64,000 nucleotides of DNA, taken from Pseudoalteromonas distincta. GTDB lineage: Bacteria; Pseudomonadota; Gammaproteobacteria; Enterobacterales; Alteromonadaceae. A model generated the notes under the pieces. It saw nothing but the letters and a program-made list of their open reading frames with translations, was not told the origin of the DNA and made no database searches. The stretch is taken from assembly GCF_000814675.1 (NCBI RefSeq), contig NZ_JWIG01000007.1, forward strand, positions 1-64,000, read 5' to 3'. Numbering within the stretch: the first letter of the stretch is position 1; every line of letters starts with the position of its first letter. The position numbers were made by a program, and so were the translations under genes. Shown here in pieces: positions 9,212 to 19,033 of this stretch.

Positions 9212-10612
9212 TTAACGAGTAAGGCGACGAGCGCGTATTTTACGCCCTTTAATGTTGCCTTCGGTTAGTTTGCGAAGTGCTGGTTTTGATGAGTTACGTT
9301 CAACAGCAACAAATGCTACGTTATCAAGTACGTTAATTTTACCTACTTGACGACCTGCAACCCCATCCTTACCTGTTAGAGCACCAAGAATATCGCCTGC
9401 ACGTACTTTTTGCTTTTTACCTGAATCAATCATCAAAGTAACCATTTCAGGTCGGTACGGCGGTTTATCTAATAAATTAAACGGCGGCATTTGCTCTGGA
9501 GTAATATCACGCTCGTAATGATCGCCAATTTGTGCAATTTTAAACGCTTCAGCTTCACCATAAATAGAACAAGCAATGCCCTTTTTACCAGCACGCCCAG
9601 TTCGGCCAACACGGTGAACATGTGTTTGCGTGTCATGTGCTAAATGGTAGTTAATAACCATATCCATGTCATCAATATCTAAACCTCGTGCAGCAACATC
9701 GGTTGCAACAAGTATTGAAGCACTTTTATTTGAAAAGTGAATTAGCGTACGTTCACGATCGCGTTGCTCTAAATCACCGTGCAATGCAACAGCGCTGAAG
9801 CCTTCGTCAGCTAAATCATCACACACTTGTTGAGTTTCTACTTTGGTATTACAAAATACAACACAGCTTTGTGGTGTAAATTTAAGAAGTAATAACTTAA
9901 GCGTTGGATAGCGCTGCTTATTGTTATCCATTTTGTAGAAGTACTGCTTAATTGTGCTTTTGGCTTGCTCTTCTTCTACTTTAACCATTTCTGGATTTTT
10001 AAGTACACGCTTAGCAATTGCTTCAATAGCTCTTGGGAAAGTAGCACTAAATAACAATGTTTGACGATTTTGTGGAATACGCTCAATAATTGCATCAAGT
10101 GTGTCTTGAAAACCCATATCAAGCATTTGATCAGCTTCATCAAGCACCAATGTTTCCACATCATCTAAACGTAGAGTACCTTTACGAATATGGTCATCAA
10201 CACGCCCTGGCGTGCCAACAATAATATGCGCGCCATGTTCAAGTGAACCTATTTGCGGGCCAATTGAAACACCACCACATAACGTCAATATTTTAATGTT
10301 ATGAATGCCGCGCGCTAATTTACGCATTTCTACCGCAACCTGCTCGGCAAGTTCGCGAGTCGGACACAAGACTAAAGATTGAATACGAAAGCGTTTTACG
10401 TTTAATTTAGCTAACACACCCAAGCTAAACGCAGCAGTTTTACCTGAACCGGTTTTTGCCTGAGCAATGATGTCTTTACCAGCAAGTACAGGCGGCAAAC
10501 TTTGCGCTTGTACAGGTGTCATGTGGGCATAGCCAAGTGTTGATAAGTTATCAACGAGTCCAGCCGGTAAAGCCAAAGATGAAAAAGCAGTTGAAGTCAC
10601 AGTAAGTTCCAT
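9212..10612 (-). CDS. dbpA: ATP-dependent RNA helicase DbpA
   Basis: 466 residues. DEAD-box motifs are complete: AKTGSGKT, PTRELAEQ, DEAD, SAT, HRVGRTGRAGKKG. The C-terminal about 75 residues (KKQKVRAGDILGALTG...VAVERN...IKGRKIRARR) form the DbpA RNA-binding domain, which recognises hairpin 92 of 23S rRNA. DbpA acts in late 50S ribosome assembly. The N-terminus (FSSLALPAGLVDNLSTLGY) and total length agree with the family. The upstream 140-bp gap is shared with the divergent siderophore receptor. Confidence 0.94.
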   Translation of the reverse strand: MELTVTSTAFSSLALPAGLVDNLSTLGYAHMTPVQAQSLPPVLAGKDIIAQAKTGSGKTAAFSLGVLAKLNVKRFRIQSLVLCPTRELAEQVAVEMRKLARGIHNIKILTLCGGVSIGPQIGSLEHGAHIIVGTPGRVDDHIRKGTLRLDDVETLVLDEADQMLDMGFQDTLDAIIERIPQNRQTLLFSATFPRAIEAIAKRVLKNPEMVKVEEEQAKSTIKQYFYKMDNNKQRYPTLKLLLLKFTPQSCVVFCNTKVETQQVCDDLADEGFSAVALHGDLEQRDRERTLIHFSNKSASILVATDVAARGLDIDDMDMVINYHLAHDTQTHVHRVGRTGRAGKKGIACSIYGEAEAFKIAQIGDHYERDITPEQMPPFNLLDKPPYRPEMVTLMIDSGKKQKVRAGDILGALTGKDGVAGRQVGKINVLDNVAFVAVERNSSKPALRKLTEGNIKGRKIRARRLTR

Positions 10613-10724
10613 AGCAATAAAATAACATGGGAGAAAGCCCCACTAATATGCAGCTTATAATAGCAGAATTCGTAATTGGCAACCATTAACAAACACATTA
10701 TAAAACATGTTAATGAAAGGTGTT

Positions 10725-10743
10725 GAAAATGATAGTAGTTTGC
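10725..10743 (+). promoter_or_regulatory. candidate Fur box upstream of the siderophore receptor
   Basis: GAAAATGATAGTAGTTTGC matches about 13 of 19 positions of the Fur consensus GATAATGATAATCATTATC and ends about 45 bp before the receptor start. A 7-bp inverted repeat (CATTAAC at 10684-10690, GTTAATG at 10709-10715) lies just upstream. Iron repression is the expected control of such receptors. The match was judged by eye. Confidence 0.5.
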
Positions 10744-10789
10744 ATTAAGATCGCGATTGTTTTTTACATACCTGCGCTGGAAGCAATTA

Positions 10790-12868
10790 ATGAAACTGAA
10801 TTCTATTTACATAGCACTATTAGCAAGCATTACAACAAGCACATATGCAAACACTACCGACCTTGAACGCATAGAAGTAAAGGGTAGCTACTTTAACGAT
10901 TACAAAGTAGATAACGCTAATGGCGCAATGAGAACATCAGCTTCATTACTTGAAACTGCACAATCTGTCACTGTAATAACCGACACTATTATTAGCGAAC
11001 AGCTTGCCACTACACTTGGCGAAGTACTCACAAATGACGCAAGCTTAACTGCAGGCTCACAACAACGAAATCGTGAGGTATTTAACTTACGCGGCTTTGA
11101 GCTGAGCTCATCGACAGGTTATTTACGCGACGGTCATCAGCATTGGTCGCACTATCAGCAACCAATCGAAATTTTGCAGCAAGTTGAAGTAATTAAAGGC
11201 CCATCAAGTATTTTATATGGTCAGTCAGGCCCGGGTGGCTTGGTTAACATGGTAACTAAAAAGCCTACCGCACAAACATTATTTAATGCCAGTGCCGATG
11301 TAGATCAGCATGGTTCAACTCGCTTTATGGTAGATGCTGCAGGCGCATTAACTGAATCTGAAGATTTACGTGCTCGCGGGATTTTAGTAAAGCAAGACGT
11401 TGACTACTGGCGTGAGTACCAAAACGGTGAAAACCGTGAACGCGACCGCTTTTTAGGTGCTTTAGTTGTAGATTACGATATTAGCGATAACGCATTAGTA
11501 CGTGTGCATTACGACCGCACAGATGACGAAGCAGGTTTAGATACTGGCGCATGGATAGACGATAATGCCAATATAATTGGTAACGATAAAACAATCCGTG
11601 ATATGTCTTGGGCGTTTACCGATATTACCGTAGAAAACCTAGGTGTAGACCTAGAAGTATTTTTAACCGATAACTGGCAAGTAAAACTTGGTTACAACGA
11701 ACAAACGTTTGAGCGCCAACGCTTTGAGTCATCTCCTAGTCGAAATTCTTACGACGCGCAAACTAATACATACACCTCGAATCCATACGATCGCTTTGAT
11801 GATTGGCAGTTTAAAACAGCATTTATCGATTTTATTGGTGAATTTGAAATGGCTGGCATACAACACCAATTTCTAATTGGTGCTAACTCGCTTGACTACT
11901 ATTATGGTCAACTGCGTACATCTGCTGATTCATTTAGTTTTACAGCAGGACAAAATGAACCTGCCCGTCCAGATATCAGCTATAAAACAGATCTCACTAA
12001 AAGCGAAACTGAATACGACTACTATGGTCTATATGCGCAAGACTTAATTACTTTCTCTGAACAATGGCAGGTGTCTGTTGGTGCTCGCTTTGATAAGCAA
12101 ACACGTGAAGGCCAAAATAACGAATCTTTCTTACCTAAATTTGGCGTACTTTATCATCCAAATGCATCGGCCACTATCTATGCCAGTTATACAGAAGGTT
12201 TTGAGCCACAAAATGAAACCATCACTAATGATAAAGATATCAACTTCGGTATGGAAATAGATGCTGTTACCTCTGAACAAAGAGAACTAGGTATAAAATG
12301 GCAACTGCTTGATGACCGTTTACTGCTTAGTGGTGCCGTTTTCGATATAAGTAAAAACGGAACGCTGGTAACTGAAGACCTTGAGGCTCCTATTGGCTCA
12401 ATTACAACCGAGACAAATCAGGTTGGTGAACAACGCCACAAAGGCTTTGAAGTTGCAGCACAAGGCGCTGCAACAGATCGTTTATTTGTAATGGCCTCTG
12501 CGATGTATTTAGATGCGAACTATGAAAGAGCGAATGAGGAGCTGCAAGGTAAACGCCCTACCGATGCACCTAAATGGTCAGCATCTCTGTGGACTCGTTA
12601 TGAGCTAAATGATGCGATTGCTTTTAACGCTGGTGCTTTTTATGAAGGCGAGCGCTTTGCAGATAGCGATAATACAATTACTAAAGATGCATATACACGT
12701 GTTGATGTTGGCGCCACTTATAAGTTTAACTTAAGCAATACCGATATTAACTTACGCCTTAACATCGAAAACTTATTTGATAAAAGCTATTTAGGTGGTG
12801 GCGGCACGAGTAATGTAACTGTTGGCGAGGGTACAAATCTTCGTTTAGCAGCGCAATTTAGCTTTTAA
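10790..12868 (+). CDS. TonB-dependent siderophore receptor
   Basis: 692 residues from ATG 10790. I chose this start over an upstream TTG because GGAAG precedes it by 8 nt and it yields a signal peptide (MKLNSIYIALLASITTSTYA). A TonB-box-like stretch (ERIEVKG) follows the signal peptide. Next comes the plug domain (SVTVITDTIISEQLATTLGEVL, EVIKGPSSILYGQSGPGGLVNMVTKKP), then a 22-strand type barrel ending in an aromatic C-terminus (RLAAQFSF). The VEVIKGP...GPGG...VTK signature and NLFDKSY near the end place it with ferric-siderophore receptors. The ligand cannot be told. No ABC transporter or siderophore genes are adjacent; the next gene is a peptidase. Confidence 0.92.
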   Translation: MKLNSIYIALLASITTSTYANTTDLERIEVKGSYFNDYKVDNANGAMRTSASLLETAQSVTVITDTIISEQLATTLGEVLTNDASLTAGSQQRNREVFNLRGFELSSSTGYLRDGHQHWSHYQQPIEILQQVEVIKGPSSILYGQSGPGGLVNMVTKKPTAQTLFNASADVDQHGSTRFMVDAAGALTESEDLRARGILVKQDVDYWREYQNGENRERDRFLGALVVDYDISDNALVRVHYDRTDDEAGLDTGAWIDDNANIIGNDKTIRDMSWAFTDITVENLGVDLEVFLTDNWQVKLGYNEQTFERQRFESSPSRNSYDAQTNTYTSNPYDRFDDWQFKTAFIDFIGEFEMAGIQHQFLIGANSLDYYYGQLRTSADSFSFTAGQNEPARPDISYKTDLTKSETEYDYYGLYAQDLITFSEQWQVSVGARFDKQTREGQNNESFLPKFGVLYHPNASATIYASYTEGFEPQNETITNDKDINFGMEIDAVTSEQRELGIKWQLLDDRLLLSGAVFDISKNGTLVTEDLEAPIGSITTETNQVGEQRHKGFEVAAQGAATDRLFVMASAMYLDANYERANEELQGKRPTDAPKWSASLWTRYELNDAIAFNAGAFYEGERFADSDNTITKDAYTRVDVGATYKFNLSNTDINLRLNIENLFDKSYLGGGGTSNVTVGEGTNLRLAAQFSF

Positions 12869-12902
12869 TTAAATGCCTTAAATAACAGTGTTAAAATATA
12901 GT

Positions 12903-12928
12903 CCGCGTACATTTACGCGGGCTTTTTT
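12903..12928 (+). terminator. Rho-independent terminator after the siderophore receptor
   Basis: Stem CCGCGTA/TACGCGG (7 bp) with loop CATT, then GGC and six T, 35 nt beyond the stop codon. Confidence 0.85.
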
Positions 12929-13048
12929 ATATCTAAACGTTTATACCTAACAGCATTAAATCTATTACAAAGCCTATTCATCTCATCTATTTTTTATCAT
13001 GTTTGTTACATGTTCTAATAGCGCTAATTATTAAAAAGGCTTACCCAA

Positions 13049-14449
13049 ATGAAAAAACTAATTACCGCACTGCTGCTTACTAGCAGTATGGCTGCAAACG
13101 CTAACAACGCCGAATTTACCCAAAAGCAATTACAACAAGTCAATGAAGTGCGCACCTCTGCACTAAATAGTGATTTAAGCTATAAATTACTAGAGTCATT
13201 AACAACTGAAGTAGGCCCTCGCTTACCTGGTACTGAAAATGATAAAAAAGCAGTGGCATGGGCTAAAGCTAAATTTAATGAGCTTGGTTTTGATAAAGTA
13301 TGGCTTGAAGAAGCGACTTTTCCTGAATGGCGCCGTTATAGCGAAAGCGGAAAAATACTAACACCAAGCGAGCAACCTCTACATTTAACTGCATTAGGTA
13401 ACAGTATAAGCACGCCTAAAGATGGGATCACAGCGCCAGTAGTCTTATTCGAAACACTTGATGAGTTAATTGCAGCACCTGCAAACAGCCTAAAAGGTAA
13501 AATTGCGTATATTAATTACCGCATGAACCGCGATATAGATGGGAATGGTTACGGACCTGCTGTAAAAGCACGTGGCACAGGCGCTATAGAAGCGTCTAAA
13601 AAAGGCGCTGTTGCCTACATGATGCGCTCGGTAAGTACCGGTCATCATCGTTTTGCACACACTGGCGGTAGTTACTACAAAGAAGGTGTTACAAAAATAC
13701 CTAATGTAACCATTGCTAACCCAGATGCCGATCAGATTGCACGACTCATTGCTTTAGATAAAGACGTATCGGTAAATATTAATGTGCAAACCGAAAGCCT
13801 TGGTGAAGGCACAGGTTATAACGTTATTGGCCAATTTAATGGTACCGAAAACCCTGAGCAATATGTATTAATTGGCGGGCATTTAGATTCTTGGGACTTA
13901 GGGACTGGCGCACTAGATGACGGTGCAGGCGTTGCGCTAACAATGGCAGCCGCTAAACATATTAGCGATGTAAAGCGTCCTAAGCGCAGTATTCGTGTGG
14001 TACTTTTTGCAGCTGAAGAGCTAGGTCTTTGGGGTGCAAAAGCTTATTTTGCAGAGCATAAAAACGAGCTAAGCAATATTGTTGCAGCAGCTGAGTCTGA
14101 TTTTGGCGCCGATGTTGTATATGCTTTTGAATCGAACGTAAGCGCAGAGTCACTTCCTGTAGTGCGTGCTATTGCAAAAGAACTTTCGCCGTTAAATATT
14201 GAGCATATTGGTAAAAACCAAGCGAATGGTGGCCCTGATCTAATTCCACTTAAAGCAGCAACCTCAGCACCTATTTTTGAACTTGCTCAAGATGGAACAG
14301 ATTACTTTGATTACCACCATACAGCTGACGATACACTTGATAAAGTAACACCTGCTAAGCTTCGTCAAAATACCGCTGCATACGCTGTATTTGCTCTAAT
14401 GGCTGCTGATGCAAAAACAACAATTAAGCCTAAAGCTCAAAATAAGTAA
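13049..14449 (+). CDS. exported M28-family zinc metallopeptidase
   Basis: 466 residues with a signal peptide (1-19, ending ANA). A PA-like insert (about 120-240) sits before the M28 catalytic core. Metal-ligand motifs are visible: GGHLDSWDLGTGALDDGAG (His 278, bridging Asp 290), AAEELGLWG (catalytic Glu pair near 322), ESDFGAD, and the late histidine in DYHHTADDTLDKV. The layout matches carboxypeptidase Q-type dipeptidases and aminopeptidases that release amino acids from peptides in the periplasm or outside the cell. It is a single gene with its own upstream AT-rich region. Substrate preference is unknown. Confidence 0.9.
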   Translation: MKKLITALLLTSSMAANANNAEFTQKQLQQVNEVRTSALNSDLSYKLLESLTTEVGPRLPGTENDKKAVAWAKAKFNELGFDKVWLEEATFPEWRRYSESGKILTPSEQPLHLTALGNSISTPKDGITAPVVLFETLDELIAAPANSLKGKIAYINYRMNRDIDGNGYGPAVKARGTGAIEASKKGAVAYMMRSVSTGHHRFAHTGGSYYKEGVTKIPNVTIANPDADQIARLIALDKDVSVNINVQTESLGEGTGYNVIGQFNGTENPEQYVLIGGHLDSWDLGTGALDDGAGVALTMAAAKHISDVKRPKRSIRVVLFAAEELGLWGAKAYFAEHKNELSNIVAAAESDFGADVVYAFESNVSAESLPVVRAIAKELSPLNIEHIGKNQANGGPDLIPLKAATSAPIFELAQDGTDYFDYHHTADDTLDKVTPAKLRQNTAAYAVFALMAADAKTTIKPKAQNK

Positions 14450-14488
14450 TAACAGACATACTTACTTACAGTTTGTGGCTTTAACTAA

Positions 14489-14531
14489 CACGCTTCTTGT
14501 TTTACCTTTAGGTAATTAAACAAGGAGCGTG
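14489..14531 (+). promoter_or_regulatory. long hairpin covering the ribosome binding site of the next gene
   Basis: A 14-bp stem (14489-14502 with 14518-14531, one G-T pair), a small internal loop, 3 more pairs, and a TTTA loop. The 3' arm contains AAGGAG (14522-14526), the Shine-Dalgarno of the gene starting at 14536. No U-run follows, so it is not a simple terminator of the M28 gene. It could hold the site closed and regulate translation. Confidence 0.55.
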
Positions 14532-14535
14532 CTTT

Positions 14536-15477
14536 ATGTTACTTTTCAACACGAGTGAATCATTTCCATATTTTGCACAAACAACACGCTGCCCTCATTG
14601 TCAAAGCGACGCCTATCATTTAGTAAATAAAAGCCGCTATTTACGGTTTAGTATTTTACCTATGTTTGCCTTAAAATTAAGTTATAAACGCGAGTGCTAT
14701 CAATGCGGAAAAAGCGAACCTGTAAAAATAACGCAACTACCGTTAATAGAAAAACTAAGCCTACCTAAATACTTTATTGGTGTATTTTTATTACTTTGGA
14801 TTGTTTTATTTTTTTATCAACAGCACCTTAATAGCGAGACTCGAAAGGAAGGCTATTTAAATACGCCTAAAATATATGATACCTACTTAGTACACGCCGA
14901 CAAATTTACACACGAGCCCTGGACCCTAACCAATTTAAAAATTGCTCAAGTTTTAAATTTTGACGAACAATTTATTACCTTTCAGATAAGCAACTACAGC
15001 TATAAACGTAATAATAGTATTACTTTGGCAATGCGTACTAGCCAGCTAATTCAAGACAATTACTTTTCCACTAAAACAATCACCCTCCCTCGTGATGAAG
15101 TAGCACGCCTTTACAACGACGAAGCTATTTACGACGTTCTGCGCCCCTATGCCAACATCCTTTATGGTGGGTTTGTGATGCATCCTCCCAAACCTAAGCC
15201 ACTATATAAAGGCTTAAAGCTCGATAAAAACAATCAACAAGGCATTATTTATTTTAAAGATGGTTTGTTTGTTGAAGCATTTAATAGCTTTAAACAAGCT
15301 GCTGAAGCGGGCTCTCAATGGGGGCAATTAAATTTAGCGCAAATGTATCGTGATGGTCAGGGAATAGATCAGGATCAACAGCAGGCTATTTATTGGTACA
15401 AAAAGGCTATTGAGCAAAAAAATACTAAAGCACAATTTGAATTGGAATCTCTTTGTAAAATAGCTAACTGTGAATGA
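14536..15477 (+). CDS. membrane protein with N-terminal zinc ribbon and C-terminal Sel1-like repeats
   Basis: 313 residues. An N-terminal treble-cysteine motif (CPHC at about 15-18, CYQCGK about 30 residues later) fits a zinc ribbon. One membrane segment follows (about 78-97, FIGVFLLLWIVLFFY), then a polar region of about 140 residues without recognised family. The C-terminal part has Sel1/TPR-type repeats (AGSQWGQLNLAQMYRDGQGI, QQAIYWYKKAIEQ). The topology suggests a small cytoplasmic zinc domain and a larger extracytoplasmic protein-binding part. I do not recognise a named function. Its Shine-Dalgarno lies within a long hairpin. Confidence 0.6.
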   Translation: MLLFNTSESFPYFAQTTRCPHCQSDAYHLVNKSRYLRFSILPMFALKLSYKRECYQCGKSEPVKITQLPLIEKLSLPKYFIGVFLLLWIVLFFYQQHLNSETRKEGYLNTPKIYDTYLVHADKFTHEPWTLTNLKIAQVLNFDEQFITFQISNYSYKRNNSITLAMRTSQLIQDNYFSTKTITLPRDEVARLYNDEAIYDVLRPYANILYGGFVMHPPKPKPLYKGLKLDKNNQQGIIYFKDGLFVEAFNSFKQAAEAGSQWGQLNLAQMYRDGQGIDQDQQQAIYWYKKAIEQKNTKAQFELESLCKIANCE

Positions 15478-15521
15478 GTGAATTTCAATATAGCTGGCGC
15501 AACAAGTACGCCAGCTTGGAA

Positions 15522-16427
15522 CTATTTTTTAAATAACTTTGTATAACCTACATGTATAAGCACAACAACTAAGCCAGCAATCACGCCTAGCAAACCATCA
15601 AACAATAGAGGAGCTAATACTTCTCCTGTACCGCCAGCAACAGATTGGGCATAGTTTGTTACATCGACTTGAGTATGATGCAGTAACTCAACACCATGTA
15701 CTAAAATCCCGCCACCTACTAAAAACATCGCGATGGTGCCCGCAAATGCTAAAAACTGCATCAACCTAGGCGCTGCTGCGAGTAAGCCTTTCCCAAGTAA
15801 TTCTTTAAATCTATTAGCTGTTACCTTTGATTGGTTGAGTAAATAAAGTCCGGCATCATCCAGTTTTACAATACCTGCCACTAAGCCATAAACACCAATA
15901 GTCATTATAATTGCGATAACACAAAGCACTAAAGCTTGATTAAGCAATGTAGCACCTGCCACAGTACCTAAAGTAATCACAATAATTTCGGCAGAAAGAA
16001 TAAAGTCGGTTCTTATTGCCCCTTTTATTTTTTGTTTTTCGTACTCAACTAAATCTAATTTCTCACCCTCGTCTACCGCTTCACTGTTATGAGGCAAAAA
16101 CTTAGCAAATACTTTTTCAGCTCCCTCAAAACATAAAAACAAACCACCCATCATTAAAAGCGGTGTTATTAACCAAGGCAGCCATACACTTATTAATAAA
16201 GCAGCGGGTACGAGTATCGCTTTATTTAAAAATGAGCCCTTTGCCACAGCCCAAACAACCGGTAATTCACGCTCTGCTGCTACACCTGTAACCTGCTGTG
16301 CATTGAGCGCTAAGTCATCGCCTAATACACCCGCTGTTTTTTTTGTTGCTACCTTACTCATTGTCGCAATGTCATCAAGTAAAGTGGTTATATCATCTAA
16401 TAACGTTAAAAGGTTAGTGCCTGCCAT
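15522..16427 (-). CDS. DUF808 (YedI-type) inner membrane protein
   Basis: 301 residues from the ATG at 16427, preferred over an upstream ATG (16463) because homologues begin [13 protein letters not shown]. The sequence [24 protein letters not shown] block, [13 protein letters not shown], and at least six hydrophobic segments match the E. coli YedI family. The function is unknown in the family. It is convergent with the Sel1 protein and divergent from a lipoprotein gene. Confidence 0.85.
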   Translation of the reverse strand: MAGTNLLTLLDDITTLLDDIATMSKVATKKTAGVLGDDLALNAQQVTGVAAERELPVVWAVAKGSFLNKAILVPAALLISVWLPWLITPLLMMGGLFLCFEGAEKVFAKFLPHNSEAVDEGEKLDLVEYEKQKIKGAIRTDFILSAEIIVITLGTVAGATLLNQALVLCVIAIIMTIGVYGLVAGIVKLDDAGLYLLNQSKVTANRFKELLGKGLLAAAPRLMQFLAFAGTIAMFLVGGGILVHGVELLHHTQVDVTNYAQSVAGGTGEVLAPLLFDGLLGVIAGLVVVLIHVGYTKLFKK

Positions 16428-16572
16428 AAAGCTTCCGAGCTCAAGAAATATTGCTATAAACATAACTTAAAGCGCTACTTTCACCAACGGTTAATTTTGC
16501 TTTGTTATTCTTACATTAGATTAAAATTTTGCCCTGTGTTTTAACTAACGTTTAAAGAAGATGGGAGGAAAA

Positions 16573-16854
16573 ATGAAAGTATATTTAGCATTAATCGCTA
16601 TTTTACTAAGCTTAACCGCATGTAGTGATTTAAAAACCAGTACTGCTTACCAATGCGATGATGAGAGCGTAAAACTCAATATTATTAATAATTCTGAAGC
16701 CGAACTTATCTTTAACAATAAAGTGCATGTACTTAATCACGAAAAAAGTGCATCAGGGAATAAATATATAAGTGAAGAGGTACTGTTTTGGGGTAAGGGC
16801 AATGAAGCCATGTTAATCATTGCAGGTAAAAAAAGACAGTGCACCAAGGTTTAA
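16573..16854 (+). CDS. small lipoprotein
   Basis: About 93 residues from ATG 16573, which follows GGAGG at a good distance; an upstream ATG at 16561 would overlap that site. The lipoprotein signal MKVYLALIAILLSLTAC has its lipobox cysteine at position 17. The rest is a compact domain with two further cysteines (CDD and RQCTKV), possibly a disulfide. I recognise no family; it resembles small periplasmic MliC-like lipoproteins in size only. It precedes the chemoreceptor gene. Confidence 0.6.
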   Translation: MKVYLALIAILLSLTACSDLKTSTAYQCDDESVKLNIINNSEAELIFNNKVHVLNHEKSASGNKYISEEVLFWGKGNEAMLIIAGKKRQCTKV

Positions 16855-16874
16855 CATAAAAACAACCAATAAAC

Positions 16875-16923
16875 CACAATAATGCTACAATAATGCTACA
16901 ATAATTAAAGACTCATTATTGTG
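16875..16923 (+). repeat. short tandem repeat framed by a 10-bp inverted repeat
   Basis: Two full and one partial copies of ACAATAATGCT (16876-16904). They are bounded by CACAATAATG (16875-16884) and its exact inverse CATTATTGTG (16914-16923), just before the chemoreceptor start at 16932. It could act as a weak terminator, an operator or a slipped-strand site. Confidence 0.5.
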
Positions 16924-16931
16924 ATGAAGTT

Positions 16932-18962
16932 ATGCGTTCAATTGCGATCAAACATAAAATAATTTTAGCCTTTACAGCCATTGGCATATTGGTGCTAACA
17001 AGTAGTGTATTTTTTTATTGGTCATTAAACAAAATTAGCGTTAACAATACCCGAACCGAAAAATTAGCGGTTCCGGTACAACAGTTCAGCAAAGATTTAA
17101 GGTTATCATTACTGTCTATTACCAAATTTAACGCCTTAGCTTACAGCCAAGCAAACCTTGATTTACTTCAACAAAATAAAAAACAGGCGCAAGTTGAGCA
17201 ACAACAATTTAGCGATATGCTCAATTCGTTAAGCACTCAACTAAATCAACAAATAACAATGCAAAATTTACTCACCAGTACCAACGCAGGTTTCGAGCAA
17301 CTGACTGAAGTAAGTGTCGCAATGTTTAGCGCTAAAGAGCGTAAGTTTGTAGCGCAAAATTCCACCATAGAATTATCAGCAACGTTTAACGAGCAACTTT
17401 ACAATTTAAGTTCTAACTTACTTGATATAGAACTTTTAGAAGTGCCTGTAAAACAGCAGGCATTACTTAATGCTATGTTTGGAACAGCGACCCGTATAGA
17501 CGATTTATTGTTTAACTTAAGTAATAATATAAAAAGCATTACTCAAACTACAAGTATCAATGATTTAAATAGCCATCAGCAAGATACCCTATTTCTACTA
17601 GATAACATCCAACCTAATTTCACCTATTTAGAGCAACAAGCCCTACCTTTTAATAATGCGTTTAATGCTAAAAATTTAACAGCTAAGTTTAATCAATTAA
17701 GAGAGTTACTTAACAACGATACAGGAATTTACGCCCAACAAAATAAAGTACTCAAAAGTGCTATTGCTGCGGCTCAAAATTTTGAACACTTTCAACAGCA
17801 ATTTATAACAACAGAAGGTCAGCTTATTGAACTTAATAAATTGGCTGATGAGCGCTTTAATGCCTTACAAACTAATGCAAAGGCCGCCATAAATACAGGG
17901 ATTAGTTCTGTAGTAATTATTACGATTGTTTTAATTATATTGATTATCGCCATCTCTATTTTTACAACGCGTGCAATGCTAAAACCGCTTAAAAAAGTAA
18001 ACCGAGATTTAGCCCGAATCGCCTCAGGTGATTTATCAAAGCGAAGCCACCCACGTAGTAAGGATGAATTTGGTACTTTACTAAATAACATAAATAAACT
18101 CAGTGAAGACCTTACTAATCTAATTGGTGCAATTAGTAGTGACGCCCACGAGCTAGACCGCAGCGCTATTAAAACCAGTGAAAAAGGTCAGCAAATGACG
18201 ATTGTTGCACAACAGCAGTTAGAGCGAAGCGCGCAGGCAACATCGCTTGCACAAAATATGCTAATCAACTCACAAGCGGTTTATGAACAAGCAGATAAAA
18301 CATCAAGTGAAATAACAAACGCATCGCAATTTGCAAATGATGTAAACGAGATTGCTAATCAAAATAGTCTAAGTATAGAAACTTTATTACAGCGTCTTGA
18401 TAAAGCAGTAGGCAGCACAGAAGAGCTCGCACAGTACACTCAGCTTATTGAAGCCATTGTTGAAACAATTAGTAGCATTGCCGAGCAGACTAACTTACTT
18501 GCACTTAATGCTGCAATTGAAGCAGCGCGAGCGGGTGAAAACGGACGCGGGTTTGCTGTAGTTGCTGATGAGGTTCGATCATTAGCTGCACGTACACAAA
18601 CCTCGACTAGCGAAATAAACACCATGATCCAAACATTGCAACAACACACTAAAACAACTCAAGAACACATTACTGATGGCCAACACCAAGCCAAGCAATG
18701 TGTTAAAAACAGCACTGAACTAAATAAAGCCGTAGAGCGTATTAAAAGCACATTGTTGTCTGTTAATCAGATGAGTGAGCAAATTGCTCATGCATCACAT
18801 GAGCAATTGACTAACAGTGGCGACATTCAACAAATAATGGCAAAGGTGACAGAGCAAGCAACCTTGAATGCCCAAAACGCGACAACCCTAGCAAGCGAAA
18901 GTGAAGACGTAAACCAACTTGCACACTCTTTAACGAGTGCCGTAGAGCGCTTTAAGTTTTAA
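16932..18962 (+). CDS. methyl-accepting chemotaxis protein
   Basis: 676 residues. First membrane segment at about 10-30, a mostly helical periplasmic domain of about 290 residues (glutamine/asparagine-rich, four-helix type), and a second membrane segment at about 318-342. A HAMP domain follows ([20 protein letters not shown]), then a long signalling coiled coil. Its hairpin tip is the conserved [21 protein letters not shown], then [15 protein letters not shown], which binds CheA and CheW. No cheR/cheB pentapeptide is seen at the C-terminus. The ligand is unknown. It is an isolated receptor without che genes nearby. Confidence 0.94.
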   Translation: MRSIAIKHKIILAFTAIGILVLTSSVFFYWSLNKISVNNTRTEKLAVPVQQFSKDLRLSLLSITKFNALAYSQANLDLLQQNKKQAQVEQQQFSDMLNSLSTQLNQQITMQNLLTSTNAGFEQLTEVSVAMFSAKERKFVAQNSTIELSATFNEQLYNLSSNLLDIELLEVPVKQQALLNAMFGTATRIDDLLFNLSNNIKSITQTTSINDLNSHQQDTLFLLDNIQPNFTYLEQQALPFNNAFNAKNLTAKFNQLRELLNNDTGIYAQQNKVLKSAIAAAQNFEHFQQQFITTEGQLIELNKLADERFNALQTNAKAAINTGISSVVIITIVLIILIIAISIFTTRAMLKPLKKVNRDLARIASGDLSKRSHPRSKDEFGTLLNNINKLSEDLTNLIGAISSDAHELDRSAIKTSEKGQQMTIVAQQQLERSAQATSLAQNMLINSQAVYEQADKTSSEITNASQFANDVNEIANQNSLSIETLLQRLDKAVGSTEELAQYTQLIEAIVETISSIAEQTNLLALNAAIEAARAGENGRGFAVVADEVRSLAARTQTSTSEINTMIQTLQQHTKTTQEHITDGQHQAKQCVKNSTELNKAVERIKSTLLSVNQMSEQIAHASHEQLTNSGDIQQIMAKVTEQATLNAQNATTLASESEDVNQLAHSLTSAVERFKF

Positions 18963-19033
18963 GTGCAAGTAATGACTTGCCTTGCATGAAATGGGTATAA
19001 TACTTTAACTCTTTTGCTTAATAGCGGCCCACA

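Noticed and set aside
11688..11876. Small genes in other frames of the siderophore receptor
   Set aside because: Overlapping frames inside a well-supported gene, with no ribosome site and no recognisable product.
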